Positions 8,814 through 17,982 of a stretch of DNA of 64,000 nt are shown here, piece by piece. Below the pieces are notes generated by a model. The model saw only the letters and a list, made by a program, of their open reading frames with translations. It searched no databases and had not been told where the DNA came from. The position numbers and the translations under genes are program-made. The DNA is from Sphingorhabdus sp. EL138 (GTDB lineage Bacteria > Pseudomonadota > Alphaproteobacteria > Sphingomonadales > Sphingomonadaceae): NCBI RefSeq assembly GCF_945882965.1, contig NZ_CAMCWY010000008.1:1-64000 (forward strand), given 5' to 3'. Each line of letters begins with the position of its first letter. Within the stretch, counting starts at the first letter, position 1.

Positions 8814-9997
8814 AGCTGACCGATATCGAAACCTTTGTCGTGGGCAATCCGCCGCCGCATTTTGGCGGACGCTATTTTGTCTTCGTCAAGATAACGACCG
8901 ACAGCGGTGTGTCGGGCATTGGTGAGGCCTATTGCGTGCCGTTTGAACCGCATCTTGTGGCCAAAATGATCGAGGATGTGTTTGCGCGTTATGTCGCAGG
9001 CAATGACCCGCACGATATCGAAAATATGTGGCGCAGAGTGTATTCCAGCGGCTTTACCCAGCATCCCGATTTGACCCTGATGGGGGTTTTGTCCGCGCTC
9101 GAAATGGCGTGTTGGGACATCATCGGCAAAGAGGCGAACAAACCAGTTTACAAGTTGCTTGGCGGACAGGTGCATGAACGATTGCGCGCCTATACCTATA
9201 TCTATCCGCGACCCAGCGATACAAAAGACGTATATCACGACCCCGACCTCGCGGCGGAGCGGTCGGCGGAATATTTGGCCCAAGGCTTTACCGCATTGAA
9301 ATTTGATCCCGCAGGTCCGTATTCCGCGTTTGATGGGCGGCAATTGTCGTTGGAAGCCCTTGATCTGTGCGAACGCTTTGCAAAGTCTTTGCGCGAAGCG
9401 GTTGGCATGAAAGCCGACCTATTATTTGGCACGCATGGCCAAATGACGGCGGCGGGTGCCATTCGCCTTGCGAAGCGGCTAGAGACTTATGACCCTTTGT
9501 GGTTGGAAGAACCCGTGCCGCCCGATGCGCCCGAAGAAATGGCGAAGGTGGCAAGAGCAACATCGATTCCCATTGCAACGGGTGAACGGCTGACAACCAA
9601 ATATGATTTCGCACGGCTGTTGCGCGCGGGCGCGGCGGCCATTTTGCAAATGAATCTTGGCCGGGTCGGCGGCATATTGGAAGCAAAGAAAATCGCCGCC
9701 ATGGCGGAGGTTGATCATGTCCAGATTGCGCCGCATTTATATTGCGGACCAATTGTCGGCGCGGCCAATATCCAGATTGCGACGTGCTCGCCCAACTTCC
9801 TTATTCTTGAAAGCATTGAGAGTTGGGGTGGCTTTCACACCGAAATCCTGAAATCACCCATCCGTTTTGAAGAGGGGCATGTCATCCCGTCGACTGCGCC
9901 TGGTCTAGGGGTGGAATTGAACGAAGATGTCGCGCGCGCCAACCCCTATACGGGTAATATGCTCCACCTTGAAATGACGCAGCACCCCGTTCAGTGA
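8810..9997 (+). CDS. mandelate racemase/muconate lactonizing enzyme family protein (enolase superfamily)
   Basis: A 395-residue cytoplasmic enzyme with an N-terminal capping domain (MKLTDIETFVVGN...) and a barrel domain. Candidate active-site features are the Lys in FTALKFDPAG, metal ligands in DLLFGTHGQ, WLEEPVPPD and ATGERLTTK, and a His in QIAPHLYCGP. This pattern is that of sugar-acid dehydratases (galactonate dehydratase-like) and related cycloisomerases, which share abstraction of a proton alpha to a carboxylate. It overlaps the aldehyde dehydrogenase by ATGA and the GMC gene by GTGA, so all three are translationally coupled. The ALDH product acid is therefore the likely substrate. Exact specificity cannot be assigned; names such as galactonate dehydratase would be over-annotation. 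Confidence 0.88.
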   Translation: MKLTDIETFVVGNPPPHFGGRYFVFVKITTDSGVSGIGEAYCVPFEPHLVAKMIEDVFARYVAGNDPHDIENMWRRVYSSGFTQHPDLTLMGVLSALEMACWDIIGKEANKPVYKLLGGQVHERLRAYTYIYPRPSDTKDVYHDPDLAAERSAEYLAQGFTALKFDPAGPYSAFDGRQLSLEALDLCERFAKSLREAVGMKADLLFGTHGQMTAAGAIRLAKRLETYDPLWLEEPVPPDAPEEMAKVARATSIPIATGERLTTKYDFARLLRAGAAAILQMNLGRVGGILEAKKIAAMAEVDHVQIAPHLYCGPIVGAANIQIATCSPNFLILESIESWGGFHTEILKSPIRFEEGHVIPSTAPGLGVELNEDVARANPYTGNMLHLEMTQHPVQ

Positions 9998-11619
9998 CTG
10001 AGGAATTCGACTATATCATCGTCGGCGCAGGCACCGCGGGTTGTGTGCTTGCCAACCGGTTGACCGAAGACGGCAAATACAGCGTCTTGTTGCTTGAGGC
10101 AGGCGGCAGCGATTGGTCCATCTGGATTCAAATGCCCATTGGCTATGGCCGCACCTTTTTCGACAAGCGGATTAACTGGATGTACGATACCGAGCCAGTT
10201 GAAGCGCTTGGGGGCAGGCGAAGCTACTGGCCGCGCGGCAAGGTGATTGGCGGTTCGGGCTCGATCAATGCCATGGTCTATGTGCGCGGACAGCCGTGCG
10301 ATTTTGATGACTGGAAAGCCTTGGGCAACGCAGGCTGGGGCTGGGACGATGTGCTGCCTTATTTCAAAAAGTCAGAGGATTTCGACTGGCATAGCGCGCA
10401 TCACGGCCAGGGCGGGCCGCAGCATGTCACCGATGCTTCGCCATTTGCGCACCCCATCTGCCGTAGCTTTATCGAGTCTGCGCAGGCATTGGGCTTTCCT
10501 GCCAGCAGTGACTTCAACGGCGGCCGGCCAGAGGGCGTGGGATATTATCAAATCAACACGCGTGGCGGTTGGCGTGCATCAACGGCGAATGCGTTTTTGC
10601 ATCCGGCGCGCAAGCGCAAGACGTTGAAGCTTCAGACATTAGCGCATGTTTCGCGCATATTGTTCGAAGGACGACGCGCAGTAGGCGTTGCTTATACCTG
10701 CAAAGGCGTAAGCAAAGAGGCAAAGGCGCGGCGCGAGGTCATTCTTTCGGGCGGCGCGATTAACTCGCCCCAATTGTTAATGCTGTCGGGTATCGGTCCC
10801 GCGGAGCATTTGAAAAATGTCGGCATCGATCCGCTGATCGACGCCAAGGCCGTTGGCCGTAACTTGCAGGACCATATTGCCGTGTCCTATTTCTACAAGG
10901 TCCGGACGGCAACGTTGAATGATGTGCTCCACCCGTTGCTGGGCAAATTGCGGGCTGGTTTGCGTTATGTCGCAGACCGGGCAGGACCATTGTCGTTAAG
11001 CGTCAATCAAAGTGGTGGGTTCGTGCGGAGCGATGCGACCAAAGAGCACCCCAATTTGCAACTCTATTTCAGCCCGGTCAGCTACACCAAGACCCCCTTG
11101 TCGGAACGCAAACTGCTGAATCCCGATCCGTTTTCGGCATTTTTGCTGTCGCACAACCCTTGCCGCCCAACCAGTCGGGGGCATATTGAACTTAACAGTT
11201 CGGACTCTTCCGAACATCCTGCCATCCATCCCAATTATCTGGCAACGCAGGCGGACATTGACGACGTATTGGCCGGTAATCGGATATTGCGCCAGCTCGC
11301 GGCGACCAAGCCGCTTGCCGATATAATAACCGAGGAGCTTATTCCGGGCGCGCAGGTTGACGGTGATGAAGCCTTGTTGGCTGACTTCCGCGCCCGCGCC
11401 GACACGGTGTATCATCCGACAAGCAGTTGTATGATGGGGACGGACCCTGCCACTTCGGTGGTTGACGTTCGCTTACGCGTGCACGGCATTGAGGGCTTGC
11501 GGGTGGTCGATGCATCCGTGTTTCCGACTATTACATCAGGAAATACCAACGCACCAACGGTCATGGTCGCGGAAAAAGGCGCTGCGATGATTTTGGAAGA
11601 CGCAAAATTGATGCGTTAA
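9994..11619 (+). CDS. GMC family FAD-dependent oxidoreductase (choline dehydrogenase-like)
   Basis: A 541-residue flavoprotein of the glucose-methanol-choline family. It has the Rossmann FAD motif DYIIVGAGTAGCVLANRL, the GMC signature YWPRGKVIGGSGSINAMVYV, a second signature SGGAINSPQLLMLSGIGP, and the C-terminal catalytic His/Asn region HPTSSCMMGTDP ... TSGNTNAPTVMVAEKGA. The GTG start overlaps the preceding stop (GTGA). It oxidises a primary or secondary alcohol with electrons passed to the membrane chain or oxygen. Choline is a plausible substrate given the nearby betaine-demethylation-like genes, but the family is broad (polyethylene glycols, sugars, aliphatic alcohols). It is the last enzyme of the operon; a LysR gene follows after 69 nt. 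Confidence 0.92.
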   Translation: MTEEFDYIIVGAGTAGCVLANRLTEDGKYSVLLLEAGGSDWSIWIQMPIGYGRTFFDKRINWMYDTEPVEALGGRRSYWPRGKVIGGSGSINAMVYVRGQPCDFDDWKALGNAGWGWDDVLPYFKKSEDFDWHSAHHGQGGPQHVTDASPFAHPICRSFIESAQALGFPASSDFNGGRPEGVGYYQINTRGGWRASTANAFLHPARKRKTLKLQTLAHVSRILFEGRRAVGVAYTCKGVSKEAKARREVILSGGAINSPQLLMLSGIGPAEHLKNVGIDPLIDAKAVGRNLQDHIAVSYFYKVRTATLNDVLHPLLGKLRAGLRYVADRAGPLSLSVNQSGGFVRSDATKEHPNLQLYFSPVSYTKTPLSERKLLNPDPFSAFLLSHNPCRPTSRGHIELNSSDSSEHPAIHPNYLATQADIDDVLAGNRILRQLAATKPLADIITEELIPGAQVDGDEALLADFRARADTVYHPTSSCMMGTDPATSVVDVRLRVHGIEGLRVVDASVFPTITSGNTNAPTVMVAEKGAAMILEDAKLMR

Positions 11620-11688
11620 TTTAATTTACCAGTCCTTTTCGGCTGTGCTATTCCCGTGCCACCGCGCGAATCTGGGGAGGGAGTGGCA

Positions 11689-12624
11689 ATGCATCCGAAG
11701 ATTGATCTTAAGCAATTGCCGCCTTTAAAAGCGCTGAAAGGCTTTGAAGCGGCGACGCGTCACCAAAGTATCCGCGATGCGGCCGATGAGCTTTGCCTGA
11801 CGCACCCTGCGGTCAGCCATCAAGTTCAGCTTATCGAAGATGCGCTGGGCGTAACTTTGTTCGTTCAAGAAGGACGCCATATTGTCTCGACCGAAGAGGG
11901 CAAGGTGCTTTACCCTTATGTGCGGGCCGCGTTTGAATCATTGTTGGAGGGCGTCGAAGAAGTTCATCGCAATGCCCTGGATAAGCCGCTTCGGGTGCAA
12001 ACCTATGTGACGGCGTCAATCCGCTGGCTTGCAAAGCGCGTGCCGCAATTTCTGGCTGACCATCCCGAAATCAAACTCACGCTCAATACGTGCGCGGTTG
12101 AATGGGAATTTGACGATGTGCATGCTGATGTTGGGTTGGTCTATTGCGCAACCGAACCCGACCCGGCCAAGTTTCATTGGGTACCGCTGTATGAATATGC
12201 CCTATTCCCGGTATGCAGTCCTGAGGTGGCAGCAGCCATGGGGCAGAATCCCGCCCCACAACAATTGATGACTAAACCTCTCGTCGCCATTTACACCGAA
12301 GTGCAGAACTGGGAAACGTGGTTTGCTTCTGCCGGTGCCGAGTTTGAACCTTCCGTGCCGTATCTTATGGTTGATACCTTGGCTGTTGCGCTTGAAATGG
12401 CGCTAAATGGCGAAGGGATTGCTCTGGTCAACGGCCCGTTTGTGGATCAGGACCTAGCCGCAGGCCGGTTGGTGCAGCCTATCGCGCACAAGGCGGTATG
12501 TCCCGGCGCGTGGGGGTTGATCTGCCGTAAAGATATGCGGGAGAATCCCCGAATCCGGACTTTCATGGATTGGGTGTTCAAAAATGTCGCAGATAGCCAG
12601 TCGGCTAAGGTTGCGGCCAGCTAG
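11689..12624 (+). CDS. LysR family transcriptional regulator (GcvA-like)
   Basis: A 311-residue regulator with an N-terminal winged helix-turn-helix (LKALKGFEAATRHQSIRDAADELCLTHPAVSHQVQ within residues 13-50) and a periplasmic-binding-protein-like effector domain. The opening PPLKALKGFEAATRH is typical of the GcvA subgroup. The ATG at 11689 follows a strong GGGGAGGGAG site; an in-frame upstream start is less likely. It sits directly behind the GMC/ALDH/enolase-family operon on the same strand and convergent with the dehydrogenase gene at 12635, so it is the natural candidate regulator for this cluster. No BetI-type repressor is visible. Confidence 0.92.
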   Translation: MHPKIDLKQLPPLKALKGFEAATRHQSIRDAADELCLTHPAVSHQVQLIEDALGVTLFVQEGRHIVSTEEGKVLYPYVRAAFESLLEGVEEVHRNALDKPLRVQTYVTASIRWLAKRVPQFLADHPEIKLTLNTCAVEWEFDDVHADVGLVYCATEPDPAKFHWVPLYEYALFPVCSPEVAAAMGQNPAPQQLMTKPLVAIYTEVQNWETWFASAGAEFEPSVPYLMVDTLAVALEMALNGEGIALVNGPFVDQDLAAGRLVQPIAHKAVCPGAWGLICRKDMRENPRIRTFMDWVFKNVADSQSAKVAAS

Positions 12625-12634
12625 GTCCTAAGTC

Positions 12635-13588
12635 TTAGCGCTTGGCCACAACTTCGTACCCGGGTTCTTCGGGTTCATCATCGACCATATCGGCAGGGAA
12701 GCCAGTGCCCAACACTTTAATTCCAAGCGGCTCTTCATAGCGGCGGATGATGTTCGGTGAAAACTCACGCGGACCGTAGGCGGCCTCACCCTCTTTGAAT
12801 ATCTTCACGATAAGCGGCGAAAGCTCAACGGGCACATTGGCAGCATGGGCAATTTTGTCGAACAGGCCGACATCCTTGCTGACCAGATCCATCGTAAAGT
12901 TGATGTCGCGGCTTCCGTTCAGGATAACCTGACTTTCGGTTTCATGGACAAAGCTGTTGCCCGATGAAATCCGGATAGCTTCATATGTTGTGTTCATATC
13001 AAGGCCGATCGCCTTGCATGTCGTCAACGCCTCAGCCAACGCAACGAGATGCACAGTGCATAGATAGTTCGTCATCACCTTCAGTTGCGATGCAGTCCCC
13101 AGATCGCCTGTGTGCAATATGCGGCGTCCCATCGTTGTCAAAACAGGCAGAACGAATTCGAACGCGGCACGTGGGCCGCCAGCGAAAATCGCGATATTGC
13201 CCGTGTCGGCACGGTGACAGCCGCCGGAGACGGGACATTCCATAAACATCGCGCCGCGCGCTTCGACGAGCGCGCCAAGTCGTATGATTTCACTGTAATC
13301 GGTGGTGCTCATTTCAAGCCACGCTTGCCCTGGGCGCATCACTTGCAAAAAGCCATCTTCGCCTTCGGCCACGGCTGCACTGGCGGCAGGCGATGGCAGG
13401 CAGGTGACGATTAAATCAACAGCCTCGCCCAGTAACTTGGGTGAGGCCGCCGATGACGCGCCGCGCGCGACATATTCGGCGACTAAAGCGTCATCAAGAT
13501 CACGGACAGTCACGTCATGTCCGTTACGGATCAGGCTTCCCGCCAGTTTTCCGCCGACATTGCCAAGCCCGATAAATCCGATTTTCAT
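12635..13588 (-). CDS. NAD(P)-dependent beta-hydroxyacid dehydrogenase (3-hydroxyisobutyrate dehydrogenase family)
   Basis: A 317-residue enzyme with an N-terminal Rossmann domain (MKIGFIGLGNVGGKLAGSLI), the family substrate motif MECPVSGGCHRADTGN and the catalytic-Lys helix GTASQLKVMTNYLC. It reversibly oxidises a beta-hydroxy acid such as 3-hydroxyisobutyrate or tartronate semialdehyde. The ATG at 13588 begins the Rossmann fold directly; the longer reading frame to 13663 lacks support. Convergent with the LysR gene, 10 nt apart. Given the enolase-family and ALDH genes next door it may take part in the same acid-degradation route; this is inference. Confidence 0.9.
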   Translation of the reverse strand: MKIGFIGLGNVGGKLAGSLIRNGHDVTVRDLDDALVAEYVARGASSAASPKLLGEAVDLIVTCLPSPAASAAVAEGEDGFLQVMRPGQAWLEMSTTDYSEIIRLGALVEARGAMFMECPVSGGCHRADTGNIAIFAGGPRAAFEFVLPVLTTMGRRILHTGDLGTASQLKVMTNYLCTVHLVALAEALTTCKAIGLDMNTTYEAIRISSGNSFVHETESQVILNGSRDINFTMDLVSKDVGLFDKIAHAANVPVELSPLIVKIFKEGEAAYGPREFSPNIIRRYEEPLGIKVLGTGFPADMVDDEPEEPGYEVVAKR

Positions 13589-13734
13589 GATTGCACCCAG
13601 TTGTTTTTCAAAAAGCGTTACCCGCCGATTGAAAAAGTTAGAGCGCCGTCGATGCGTGGCCACAATTGAAAAATTTGGCCGATTGGGTGAATTATTTTGC
13701 TATTCCTGCGCGTATGGCAGCGTAGCTGGCTGTT

Positions 13735-14517
13735 TTAGTAAACGTCGTAACCAAGCTTTGCAGATAATGCCTCGGCCATCCGTGTCCGCGCAAGGGCGCA
13801 CACAAGTTTACGGTCAGCAAGCGCGCCGGGGTCGAACGGTTCGAGGAAATGCACACCAACGTCATAGCTGCCAGGCCGCGTAAATGCGCGCCACGCGCTT
13901 TCCCAGCCGGTTTCTTCGCCCAGCCAAGCTATCTCTGGGCCATCATTGCCGAAATCGATCAACACAGGTTGAATCAGCATTGGCTTGGGTGGCGGAGCCA
14001 AGGTCGCAAACAGGGATTGTTTGAACGGCAAAAGCCCACTGCCATCGGACGTCGTACCTTCTGGAAAAAGCGTTACCGACCAATTTTCTGCAATCGCTTC
14101 GCGCAATTCGGCCACTTGCTGAGCGACATTTTGTTTTTCGCTGCGGCTAATGAAAACGGTTCGGTTCAGTTTTGCGAGCCAGCCAATCACTGGCCAATCC
14201 CTCACACCATCCTGCGCCACAAAAGAAGAGCCGGTAATCCCCGCCAAAATCGGGATATCGTGCCACGAGATATGGTTGGCGACAAAGAATACGTCTTTGC
14301 GCAATGGATTTCCGTAAACCGTTACCCGCGCGCCCAGCGCACGTGTGGAAATGCGCAGGAACAACATAGCCCATGGCGAAGGCAGTTTTAGCAGATGCCA
14401 GACGAGATGTAGTGGTAACAAAGCCACCAACGGTAACGCGATCCAAAGCACCCGAACGATGCACAGAGCATAGGCCTGAACATCTAACTTCCGGATAGAA
14501 ATGGAAATGGTTGCCAT
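13735..14517 (-). CDS. lysophospholipid acyltransferase family protein (PlsC-like)
   Basis: A 260-residue membrane-associated acyltransferase. It has the HX4D catalytic motif in ANHISWHDIPIL and the phosphate-binding motif in LFPEGTTSDGSGLLPF, preceded by a hydrophobic N-terminal segment (CIVRVLWIALPLVALLPLHLV). These are hallmarks of 1-acylglycerol-3-phosphate acyltransferases, which transfer an acyl chain to a lysolipid at the inner membrane. It lies between two dehydrogenase genes on the same strand with no close partner, 116 nt from the SDR gene. It may be the housekeeping PlsC or an ornithine-lipid-type OlsA; the sequence alone does not decide. Confidence 0.9.
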   Translation of the reverse strand: MATISISIRKLDVQAYALCIVRVLWIALPLVALLPLHLVWHLLKLPSPWAMLFLRISTRALGARVTVYGNPLRKDVFFVANHISWHDIPILAGITGSSFVAQDGVRDWPVIGWLAKLNRTVFISRSEKQNVAQQVAELREAIAENWSVTLFPEGTTSDGSGLLPFKQSLFATLAPPPKPMLIQPVLIDFGNDGPEIAWLGEETGWESAWRAFTRPGSYDVGVHFLEPFDPGALADRKLVCALARTRMAEALSAKLGYDVY

Positions 14518-14633
14518 TGAGCTTCGCTTTACAGTTAAGATTTCTTCTCAGACCCCTTCGCCGTAGATGTCAACTGTGACTATGTTGTGACGGTGTAAGG
14601 GGACGGCGTTTCTGCCAGTCCACGCAAAATCCT

Positions 14634-15398
14634 TCAACGTTTTTTCAAACGAAGATCATCCCAACTGGCATCCGCGACCCATCCGCCGTCTACAGGGAGG
14701 CTAACGCCGTTTATAAAGCTGTCTTCCTGCGCCAGAAACGCAATGGCACGCGCAACATCTTCTGGTTTTGCAAAACGGCCCATGGGCACGCGGTTGATAA
14801 TGTCTGAATCAGAATAGGCGCCCGAACCTTGGTCCGCTTCGTCCATTTCGGTCTTGATCCAGCCGGGACATATCGCGTTGACGCGCACGCCGCGACTGCC
14901 CCATTCGGCGGCAAGTGTGCGTGTTAATCCGATCAGCCCATGTTTTGACGCGTTATAGGCCGAACGGTCGATAACGCCGTGCAAGCCCGCAATTGAGGCG
15001 ACGTTAACAATATTACCCTGCCGACGCGCCAGCATTTGCTTGCCAAATTCCCGGCACAACAAAAACGGTCCGGTCAGATTAATGTCCATGACGCGCTGCC
15101 ATTGGTCTAGGCTTGTGTCTTCGGCGGGGCATATCATGCTGATACCGGCATTATTTACAAGGACGTCGACTGCCGTGTGATCGCGCGCAACTTTTTCGGC
15201 CAGTTCGGTCACGAAAGCTTCCGAGGAAATGTCACCCGACACAGCGGATACGCTTTGCCCAAGGGCCGATAGCGTTTCGATTTGCGCATCAAGCGGCTGC
15301 ACATCTGTCAGGACGACATGATATCCCATCGCGGCAAACGTCTTCGCGGTCGTATAGCCGACCCCTTGCGCAGCACCCGTAACCAATACAACCCGCAT
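14634..15398 (-). CDS. short-chain dehydrogenase/reductase (SDR)
   Basis: A 254-residue classical SDR. It shows the cofactor motif VTGAAQGVGYTTAK, the NAG motif in LVNNAGISM, the catalytic Ser near VNVASIAGLHG and the YxxxK motif in SAYNASKHG. Asp in VVLTDVQPLDA at the end of the second strand suggests NAD rather than NADP preference. It is divergent from the first dimethylglycine-dehydrogenase-like gene across a 162-nt spacer, so the two promoters share that space. Substrate unknown; a role in the adjoining catabolic unit is possible. Confidence 0.92.
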   Translation of the reverse strand: MRVVLVTGAAQGVGYTTAKTFAAMGYHVVLTDVQPLDAQIETLSALGQSVSAVSGDISSEAFVTELAEKVARDHTAVDVLVNNAGISMICPAEDTSLDQWQRVMDINLTGPFLLCREFGKQMLARRQGNIVNVASIAGLHGVIDRSAYNASKHGLIGLTRTLAAEWGSRGVRVNAICPGWIKTEMDEADQGSGAYSDSDIINRVPMGRFAKPEDVARAIAFLAQEDSFINGVSLPVDGGWVADASWDDLRLKKR

Positions 15399-15560
15399 GT
15401 TTTACCTTCATATCAGAATATTATATTGCCTTCCTTACAGACACCATCGGTTGTGATCCAAAAATTTTTTTAACCGATCCCGTCATATTCCCCATTTGTG
15501 CCTGACCTTGAACCCGCCATAAGGTTCGACGAATTTAATGCCTAAAGGAGCACGGCTGTC

Positions 15561-17978
15561 ATGCAAACATCGGCGCGGGTTGTCATCATTGGCGGGGGCA
15601 TAATGGGCGCCTCGCTGCTATACCATCTCGCTGAGCTTGGATGGACCGACTGCTTGTTGATCGAAAAGGATGAGCTGACGTCCGGCTCGACTTGGCACGC
15701 CGCCGGGCAGTGCCCGAACATCACCGGAAGCTATAATCTCGCCAAAATGCATGCGTATAGCAATCAGCTTTATCCAAAGCTTGAAGGGCTGACGGGGCAA
15801 TATGTGAGCTGGCATAAATCCGGCGGAATTCGCCTTGCGACCAACGGGCGCGAGTTGGCTTGGATGCGCTATATCGAGGGTTTTTCCAAAATCATCGGCT
15901 TTGAAATGGAAATTATCCCGCCAGAGGAGATCCTGCGCCATAATCCTTTTATGACACTCGAAGGGGTCATTGCGGGCGCACGTACAACTGAGGACGGACA
16001 TGCTGATCCTTCTGGTATCTGCAATGCGCTTGCGATTGGTGCGAAGAACATGGGCGCAAAGATTGTCCGCAAAAACCGTGTGACTGGGCTGACCCAATTG
16101 CCGTCGGGCGAATGGGATGTTGAGACGGAAAAAGGCACGATTAGAGCAGAAATCGTCGTGAACGCCGCGGGCTGCTATGCTCGGCAAATCGCGCAAATGG
16201 CGGGTATCGATATTCCGGTGACCAATATGGAGCATCATTATGTCGTCACCGATCCCATTCCGGCGTTTAAGGATCGCGAGGAGGAAATCCCGGTTATGCG
16301 CTGTCCGCATGTATCGGGCTATTTCCGGCAGGAACAGAAAAGCGGCCTGATAGGCGTGTATGAAACGACAGGCTTGGCCGAGGCGTGGGCACCACGCGGC
16401 GGGCACCCGGAATGGGATTCGACCAGCGAGCTGTTCCCCGAGGACCTTGAGCGGATTGCCCCATGGCTTGAACGCGCGATTGAGCGGATGCCGATATTTG
16501 GCGAGGTTGGCCTGCGGCGCTTTGTAAATGGCGCTATCCCGCATACCCCTGATGGCGGGCCTTTATTGGGGCCAGCGGTAGGGCTGAAAAATTTCTGGCA
16601 TTGCTGCGGCACCAGCTTTGGTATTGCGCAAGGCGGCGGCGCTGGCAAGTATATGGCGCAATGGATGGTGTTTGGCGATGCCGACATCAACATGACCGAG
16701 TTCGACCCGCGCCGTTATGGCCCTTATGCGGACGAAAATTACAGCCGCGACAAGGTTTTCCTCGATTACCGGATGACGTTTACGACGCGACTTCCGGGTG
16801 AAGAAGAACCCGACGGTCGTTCACAAAAGACCAGCGCGCTATATGGCAAATTGCTGTCGGCGGGTGCTGTCTATGGCGAAACCTATGGCTGGGAACGGCC
16901 CAAATATTTCGCGCTTGACGGGGCCGAGGAGCAAGGCGGCTATCAACGCACCAACAGCTTCGACGCGGTCGCCGCCGAGGTGAAAGCCGTTGCCGAAGGC
17001 GTCGGTGTGCTCGATCTGTCCGGTTTTGCCAAATATGACGTGTGCGGGCCCGATGCCGAGGCTTTCCTCAACCGTATTTGTGCGAACCGTATGCCAAAGA
17101 AAGTGGGCGGTATCGGCTTGGTACATCCACTGTCGGTTCAAGGGCGCATTTACGGCGAAATGACGGTCACGCGCTTTGCCGACGATCATTTTTATTGCCT
17201 GTCGGCGGCGGCGGCCGAACAACGTGACTGGGATTTGCTGATTCAAAGCAAATTGCCGCATGAGGATGTAACCATCCGCAATTTGACGATGGACTTGGGC
17301 GTGCTGGTGATGAACGGCCCACGTTCGCGCGATGTGCTGGCAAAGCTCACCAATGCGGACTTAACGAATGACGGTTTCCGCTGGTTAAGTGGTCAAGAGA
17401 TCACAATCGCGGGCATAAAAATGCGCGCGCTGCGTGTGTCCTACGCCGGTGAGCTTGGGTGGGAGCTGCATCCTGCGATGGAGGATCTTGCGGCGCTTTA
17501 TGATGCTGTTTGGGAATCTGGGCAGGAATATGGCATCGTCAATTACGGGCTATATGCCGCAAATACGATGCGGATCGAAAAAGGCTATAAGGCTTGGGGT
17601 TCCGAACTCACGAACGAATTGACAATGATTGAGGCCGACATGCCGCGCTTCATCAATTTCAACAAGGATGACTTTGTCGGCAAGCAAGCGACACTCGATG
17701 CGCCCGACCGCTTCCGCATCGTTTATGGTGCGGTGGACGCTGCCAATGTCGACGTGCGCGGCGCAGAACCATGTTTGATTGGCGACCAATGCATCGGCCT
17801 GACGACGTCAGGTGGCTACGGCCACCGTGTGGGTAAAAGCCTGTTCTTTGCTTGCGTGCCGATTGAAAATGCAGCGCCCGGGTCCCGTTTCGACATCATG
17901 CTACAGGGCGAACGACGTGTTGGAACGGTGCTGGAGCATCCTGCCTATGATCCCGATAACGCAAAAATGAAGGTGTAA
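15561..17978 (+). CDS. dimethylglycine/sarcosine dehydrogenase-like FAD oxidoreductase with GcvT domain (copy 1)
   Basis: An 805-residue flavoprotein. Residues about 6-400 form a DAO-type FAD domain (RVVIIGGGIMGASLLYHLAE); the His of GSTWHAAGQ corresponds to the covalent flavin-linking His of mammalian dimethylglycine dehydrogenase. A FAO_M linker and a folate-binding GcvT domain plus C-terminal barrel follow (RIYGEMTVTRF, LRVSYAGELGWELH). In this family an N-methyl group is oxidised and passed to THF as 5,10-methylene-THF. A TAAAGGAGC ribosome site precedes the ATG. It heads an operon with its paralogue, a Rieske oxygenase and an MDR oxidoreductase. Substrate could be dimethylglycine, sarcosine or another N-methyl compound. 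Confidence 0.92.
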   Translation: MQTSARVVIIGGGIMGASLLYHLAELGWTDCLLIEKDELTSGSTWHAAGQCPNITGSYNLAKMHAYSNQLYPKLEGLTGQYVSWHKSGGIRLATNGRELAWMRYIEGFSKIIGFEMEIIPPEEILRHNPFMTLEGVIAGARTTEDGHADPSGICNALAIGAKNMGAKIVRKNRVTGLTQLPSGEWDVETEKGTIRAEIVVNAAGCYARQIAQMAGIDIPVTNMEHHYVVTDPIPAFKDREEEIPVMRCPHVSGYFRQEQKSGLIGVYETTGLAEAWAPRGGHPEWDSTSELFPEDLERIAPWLERAIERMPIFGEVGLRRFVNGAIPHTPDGGPLLGPAVGLKNFWHCCGTSFGIAQGGGAGKYMAQWMVFGDADINMTEFDPRRYGPYADENYSRDKVFLDYRMTFTTRLPGEEEPDGRSQKTSALYGKLLSAGAVYGETYGWERPKYFALDGAEEQGGYQRTNSFDAVAAEVKAVAEGVGVLDLSGFAKYDVCGPDAEAFLNRICANRMPKKVGGIGLVHPLSVQGRIYGEMTVTRFADDHFYCLSAAAAEQRDWDLLIQSKLPHEDVTIRNLTMDLGVLVMNGPRSRDVLAKLTNADLTNDGFRWLSGQEITIAGIKMRALRVSYAGELGWELHPAMEDLAALYDAVWESGQEYGIVNYGLYAANTMRIEKGYKAWGSELTNELTMIEADMPRFINFNKDDFVGKQATLDAPDRFRIVYGAVDAANVDVRGAEPCLIGDQCIGLTTSGGYGHRVGKSLFFACVPIENAAPGSRFDIMLQGERRVGTVLEHPAYDPDNAKMKV

Positions 17979-17982
17979 TCTA

